Below are positions 61,420 through 64,000 of a stretch of DNA of 64,000 nt, in pieces. The stretch's first letter is position 1; every line of letters starts with the position of its first letter. This DNA comes from Clostridia bacterium (lineage in GTDB: Bacteria > Bacillota > Clostridia > Christensenellales > Borkfalkiaceae): contig JAFQAQ010000024.1 of assembly GCA_017399945.1 (NCBI GenBank), positions 20,942 through 84,941 on the forward strand. Direction: 5' to 3'. The notes beneath the pieces are model-generated. The model had not been told where the DNA came from. It saw nothing but the letters and a program-made list of their open reading frames with translations, and made no database searches. The position numbers and the translations under genes were made by a program.

Positions 61420-62247
61420 CTACTCGTTTTCTTTCTTAACCTTATATGGTATTTTAAGAAGCTTATATATAATAAACAAAGCAATTCCCGCACCGATAAA
61501 TATAAAGGACACCCATTGCGACGGAGAAAACATAGAAGCTTGCGCCCCGCCCCTATAATCAGTTCTTAAAAACTCTACGAATATTCTCCATACGCCGTAA
61601 GCTATCAAGTATACGTGCATGGTAACGTTACTACCTTTAAAGTACATAACGGAAAGCACTGCAAACAATGCAAACAAGAACAACGCTTCGTATAATTGAG
61701 TGGGCACGTAGTATCCCCATTTATGAAAATTGTTTACCGTTCCGTACATATAGATACCACCAAACACACTTTCTTGACCAAGATAAGCGCCGTGGCAACA
61801 TCCACTCATAAGGCAACCAAGCCTTCCAAAAGCATGTGCAATAGTAATACATAACGGAGCAACTAGAACGATTTTATTAAATTCCTTTATATGAAGCCTT
61901 GCTTTTTTGTTTTTGAACACAAAATGCCCTATTCCAAAATAAGAAGCGATAAACGCAGCAGCGCCACCGATAAAACCACCCATAGCCGTGATACCAGCGC
62001 CGTAAAAATCCCAAACACCACTTGCAAGATAGTCATAGAAAGCTTGGAATAATTTTGCCGATAAAAAGCCCAAAGCAACAGCTATTATAGCAATTATAAA
62101 AATATAGTCTTGAATTTCGGACGGCATATTCTTCTTTTTGGTATAATAATACAAAACCCAAAGACACGCCATTAAACCTATGGCAATCAAAACACCGTAT
62201 AAATAAACCGATCTACCAAAAATAGTAAATATTGGACTAGGATGCAT
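61420..62247 (-). CDS. lgt: prolipoprotein diacylglyceryl transferase
   Basis: 275 residues, seven membrane segments. The signature AHAFGRLGCLMSGCCHG contains catalytic His and Arg (family RxGNFxN.E is replaced by this form in Firmicutes). AAGGAG before ATG. First step in lipoprotein anchoring. Convergent with rpsT. Confidence 0.93.
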   Translation of the reverse strand: MHPSPIFTIFGRSVYLYGVLIAIGLMACLWVLYYYTKKKNMPSEIQDYIFIIAIIAVALGFLSAKLFQAFYDYLASGVWDFYGAGITAMGGFIGGAAAFIASYFGIGHFVFKNKKARLHIKEFNKIVLVAPLCITIAHAFGRLGCLMSGCCHGAYLGQESVFGGIYMYGTVNNFHKWGYYVPTQLYEALFLFALFAVLSVMYFKGSNVTMHVYLIAYGVWRIFVEFLRTDYRGGAQASMFSPSQWVSFIFIGAGIALFIIYKLLKIPYKVKKENE

Positions 62248-62328
62248 TTTCTTCTCCTTTTAACAGTTAAAATTATACATTACCCTATAAAAAAAGTCAA
62301 TGATAATAATTTTATTGTTTATTTTTGT

Positions 62329-62357
62329 TTGCTAAAAATTGTTATAAAGTGTATAAT
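62329..62357 (+). promoter_or_regulatory. tRNA-Ser promoter
   Basis: TTGCTA (62329-62334), 17 bp, TATAAT (62352-62357). Confidence 0.75.
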
Positions 62358-62396
62358 ACTATTATTCTAAGGATATTTATAACAATATATTACCAC

Positions 62397-62487
62397 GGAA
62401 AGGTATCGAAGTGGTCATAACGAGCCGCACTCGAAATGCGGTTGTCGATTTTTCGGCACATGGGTTCGAATCCCATCCTTTCCGCCA
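62397..62487 (+). tRNA. tRNA-Ser (anticodon CGA)
   Basis: 91 nt, long variable arm as in serine tRNAs, acceptor GGAAAGG/CCTTTCC, anticodon stem CCGCA/TGCGG with loop CTCGAAA, encoded CCA. 3' end repeated 145 bp downstream. Confidence 0.95.
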
Positions 62488-62494
62488 AAACACG

Positions 62495-62525
62495 AACAGC
62501 ACCCAAACGGGTGCTGTTTTTGTTT
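62495..62525 (+). terminator. tRNA-Ser terminator
   Basis: AACAGCACCC/GGGTGCTGTT, AAAC loop, U-run. Confidence 0.88.
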
Positions 62526-62595
62526 TGCAGGATGGGGTGAGAACCCATAGGTTCGCCCGTCATATGACCGACTTTCTGTGATAGACAAGGGCTCG

Positions 62596-62609
62596 GTAGC
62601 GTTAGCGTA
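62596..62609 (+). repeat. loop motif of the tRNA-end duplication module (Ser locus)
   Basis: GTAGCGTTAGCGTA flanked by CTCG and CGAG (with an extra G-T pair). Corresponds to 46635-46648 with one difference. Confidence 0.75.
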
Positions 62610-62614
62610 CGAGT

Positions 62615-62632
62615 ATCCCATCCTTTCCGCCA
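62615..62632 (+). repeat. second copy of tRNA-Ser 3' end
   Basis: Eighteen bases identical to 62470-62487 (T-stem 3' half, acceptor and CCA), followed by another terminator. 145 bp downstream of the first. The intervening part also holds a GGATGGG that can pair with this copy. Confidence 0.93.
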
Positions 62633-62635
62633 CGG

Positions 62636-62671
62636 AAAGCCTAAACCAGTTTTTTTGGTTTAGGCTTTTTG
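62636..62671 (+). terminator. terminator after the tRNA-Ser end copy
   Basis: Stem AAAGCCTAAACC/GGTTTAGGCTTT, U-run. Unlike the Pro case its sequence differs from the first terminator. Confidence 0.85.
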
Positions 62672-62757
62672 TTTGTGGCAAGTGAAACACGGCTAAACGG
62701 AGTTTTTGCACGTCAAACCGTTGTTTATATATATTAAGTCATAAAGATTAAAATAGA

Positions 62758-62786
62758 TTGAAATATTTTTTATTATATGTTATACT
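62758..62786 (+). promoter_or_regulatory. promoter of the potassium-channel leader
   Basis: TTGAAA (62758-62763), 17 bp, TATACT (62781-62786); expected start is 62793, exactly the first base of the long P1 helix. Confidence 0.75.
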
Positions 62787-62792
62787 GAAAAT

Positions 62793-63000
62793 GCTAAACT
62801 AACTTAATAATGGATTTTTGTTTCTCTATTCTTTAGGGAGTAACCTATCCTTTTGTGTATCAACTTTTTGAATTTGATAAAATTGCAAATTCCACTTAAG
62901 TTGGCAAATCGGGAGCAATCCATTAATTCTATTAAGGTTAGTTTAGCGACAATCGGAGTTTGCCTTTTTAGTGCGTTAACTTCGGTTATCGCACTTTTTT
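62793..63000 (+). promoter_or_regulatory. structured leader with intrinsic terminator (riboswitch-like)
   Basis: P1: 62793-62803 pairs perfectly with 62937-62947; it continues with 62804-62809/62930-62935 and 62810-62816/62917-62923, closing a multibranched domain that contains small hairpins (TCTCTA/TAGGGA; TATCAA/TTGATA; TTGC/GCAA). A terminator (AGTGCG...CGCACT plus U-run, 62970-63000) lies between this domain and the channel gene. No known riboswitch consensus was recognised. Confidence 0.65.
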
Positions 63001-63022
63001 ATTTTACGGTTGAGAAGATACT

Positions 63023-63754
63023 ATGAGAAAAAAACTATATCAAATATTAGAACCTGCACAAGATAATATTGGCAGTAAAATTTATGACTTTTTTATAATG
63101 ACAGTAATTATTGTTAGCATAACTCCTTTGGTGTTTAAGGAAACTAATGAGGTTCTTAATATTTTAGAATATATTACCGTTTCGATATTTCTTTTAGATT
63201 ACCTTTTACGGTGGATTGTCGCTGATTTAAAGTTGAACAAATCGGTATTATCTTTTTTTGTCTATCCTATAACGCCTATGGCTATTATAGATTTGATATC
63301 CATTTTGCCGACTTTAACAGTATTAAATAGTGGCTTTAAATTACTAAAACTTTTTAGACTCCTGCGTGCATTAAAGGTTTTCCGTACTTTTAAGTTTTTG
63401 CGATATTCAAAGAGTTTTGAAATAATTATTGACGTATTTAAAAAGCAAAAGCGTGTACTCATTTCAGTTGCAACAATGGCTATTGCATATGTTTTAGTAT
63501 CGGCTCTAGTTATTTATAATGTTGAGCCTGAATCGTTTGGAAATTTTTTTGATGCAATTTATTGGGCTACTGTATCGTTAACAACAGTAGGTTATGGAGA
63601 CATTTATCCCGTTACAACTATTGGACGTATTGTGACAATGATTTCTTCAGTTTTTGGAATTGCAATTATTGCTTTGCCCTCTGGTGTCATTACCGCAGGA
63701 TATTTATCTGAAGTAAATAAAGTAAAGCAAAATGACAAAAACAAAGAAAATTAA
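63023..63754 (+). CDS. voltage-gated-type potassium channel
   Basis: 243 residues with six membrane segments. S4 is FKLLKLFRLLRALKVFRTFK, with Arg/Lys every third residue; the pore filter is TTVGYGD (at about residue 190). Similar to Kv-type bacterial ion channels. No RCK domain. A weak ribosome site (GAGAAG) precedes the ATG at 63023. Expression is probably governed by the leader and its terminator. Confidence 0.9.
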   Translation: MRKKLYQILEPAQDNIGSKIYDFFIMTVIIVSITPLVFKETNEVLNILEYITVSIFLLDYLLRWIVADLKLNKSVLSFFVYPITPMAIIDLISILPTLTVLNSGFKLLKLFRLLRALKVFRTFKFLRYSKSFEIIIDVFKKQKRVLISVATMAIAYVLVSALVIYNVEPESFGNFFDAIYWATVSLTTVGYGDIYPVTTIGRIVTMISSVFGIAIIALPSGVITAGYLSEVNKVKQNDKNKEN

Positions 63755-63942
63755 TTTTTATATTATTATATAATTAATATCAATTTTATTCAAAGGAGAA
63801 ATTTACTAATATTTTTACAAAAAAGGTTCAATGTAATTACTGTAACCAAGACTATTCAATAAAAAAATGTAGATAAAGTGTTGTATCAATTGGACCTAGA
63901 AAAAGGCTATGTAGTTTTACGTTTCACACGCTCCGCAAAGAG

Positions 63943-63969
63943 AAAAAGACACCTGTTGGTGTCTTTTTT
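63943..63969 (+). terminator. terminator near the right edge
   Basis: AAAAAGACACC/GGTGTCTTTTT stem, TGTT loop, U-run. It may end the potassium channel transcript or a small decayed gene at 63805-63876. Confidence 0.75.
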
Positions 63970-64000
63970 GTCTATACTTTTACGTTTTTAGTGGTGGTGA

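Noticed and set aside
62415..62711. 98-residue minus-strand ORF across tRNA-Ser
   Set aside because: It is antisense to the tRNA gene and its duplicated end; the KDGIRTHVPKNRQ-type translation is a known artefact of reading tRNA genes backwards.
1..64000. CRISPR arrays, insertion sequences, prophage genes
   Set aside because: No regularly spaced repeats, transposase or phage structural genes were found.

Overview
The window comes from a low-G+C, Gram-positive-type bacterium, most likely an uncultured member of the Clostridia that forms or once formed endospores. The evidence is the base composition (about one third G+C by eye), purine-rich Shine-Dalgarno sites, Firmicutes gene order (mrnC-rlmB-sigH; gmk-rpoZ-priA-def-fmt-rsmB-rlmN-rpe; mraZ-to-ftsZ), a DUF5685/J-domain pair, CwlD, SigH and a 22-residue SpoVM-like ORF beside rpe that is too short for ordinary gene callers. 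No species can be named from the sequence. Most genes lie on the minus strand.

Layout. 1-1.6 kb: murG 3' end, a small ORF and a WYL-type regulator with a likely operator. 1.6-6.8 kb: operon mrnC-rlmB-sigH-dnaX-ybaB-recR-gpsA. 6.9-8.7 kb: cwlD and two membrane proteins. 8.7-10.55 kb: a G+C-richer single-gene cassette (nitrilase-GDPD fusion) inserted in the 3' end of rlmCD. 10.5-21.4 kb: rlmCD, ECF-S-like protein, J-like protein, DUF5685, trpS, thrC, small P-loop protein, aminotransferase, prfA, DUF1385-PrmC fusion, rpmE. 21.5-35.2 kb: degenerate alcohol dehydrogenase, spoVM, then rpe-rlmN-rsmB-fmt-def-priA-rpoZ-gmk-yicC and ligA-pcrA. 35.4-45.7 kb: accessory genes (SDR, PTS IIC, phosphoesterase, Cys-flanked spore-coat-like protein, HNH-YhaN-YhaO, CrtO-like/PlsC/GT8 lipid group, XRE membrane regulator). 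45.7-46.7 kb: trmB and tRNA-Pro with a duplicated 3' end. 46.7-60.8 kb: division and wall cluster ftsZ-ftsA-ftsQ-murA-ftsW-murD-mraY-murE-pbp-ftsL-rsmH-mraZ plus murI. 60.9-64 kb: rpsT, lgt, tRNA-Ser with a duplicated 3' end, and a potassium channel behind a structured leader with its own terminator.

How the genes work together. The mraZ cluster supplies lipid-I precursor enzymes, septal synthase components and the Z-ring; murI supplies D-glutamate and the partial murG at the left edge makes lipid II. Housekeeping operons cover translation termination and start (prfA, prmC, def, fmt), rRNA/tRNA modification (rlmB, rlmN, rsmB, rsmH, rlmCD, trmB), replication and repair (dnaX, recR, ligA, pcrA, priA).

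Main items for a second look: (i) the rlmCD cassette, where two alternative gene ends (HVESVV and HVETVV) flank 1.8 kb of foreign-looking DNA without an integrase; (ii) two tRNA genes, Pro(GGG) and Ser(CGA), each followed about 140 bp downstream by a second copy of its own 3' end and another terminator, with a shared hairpin loop whose stem differs at all four base pairs between the loci; (iii) the unassigned structured leader upstream of the potassium channel; (iv) the short SpoVM; (v) a probable AUA start codon for the penicillin-binding protein; (vi) several apparently leaderless genes. No CRISPR array, transposase or integrase gene was seen.
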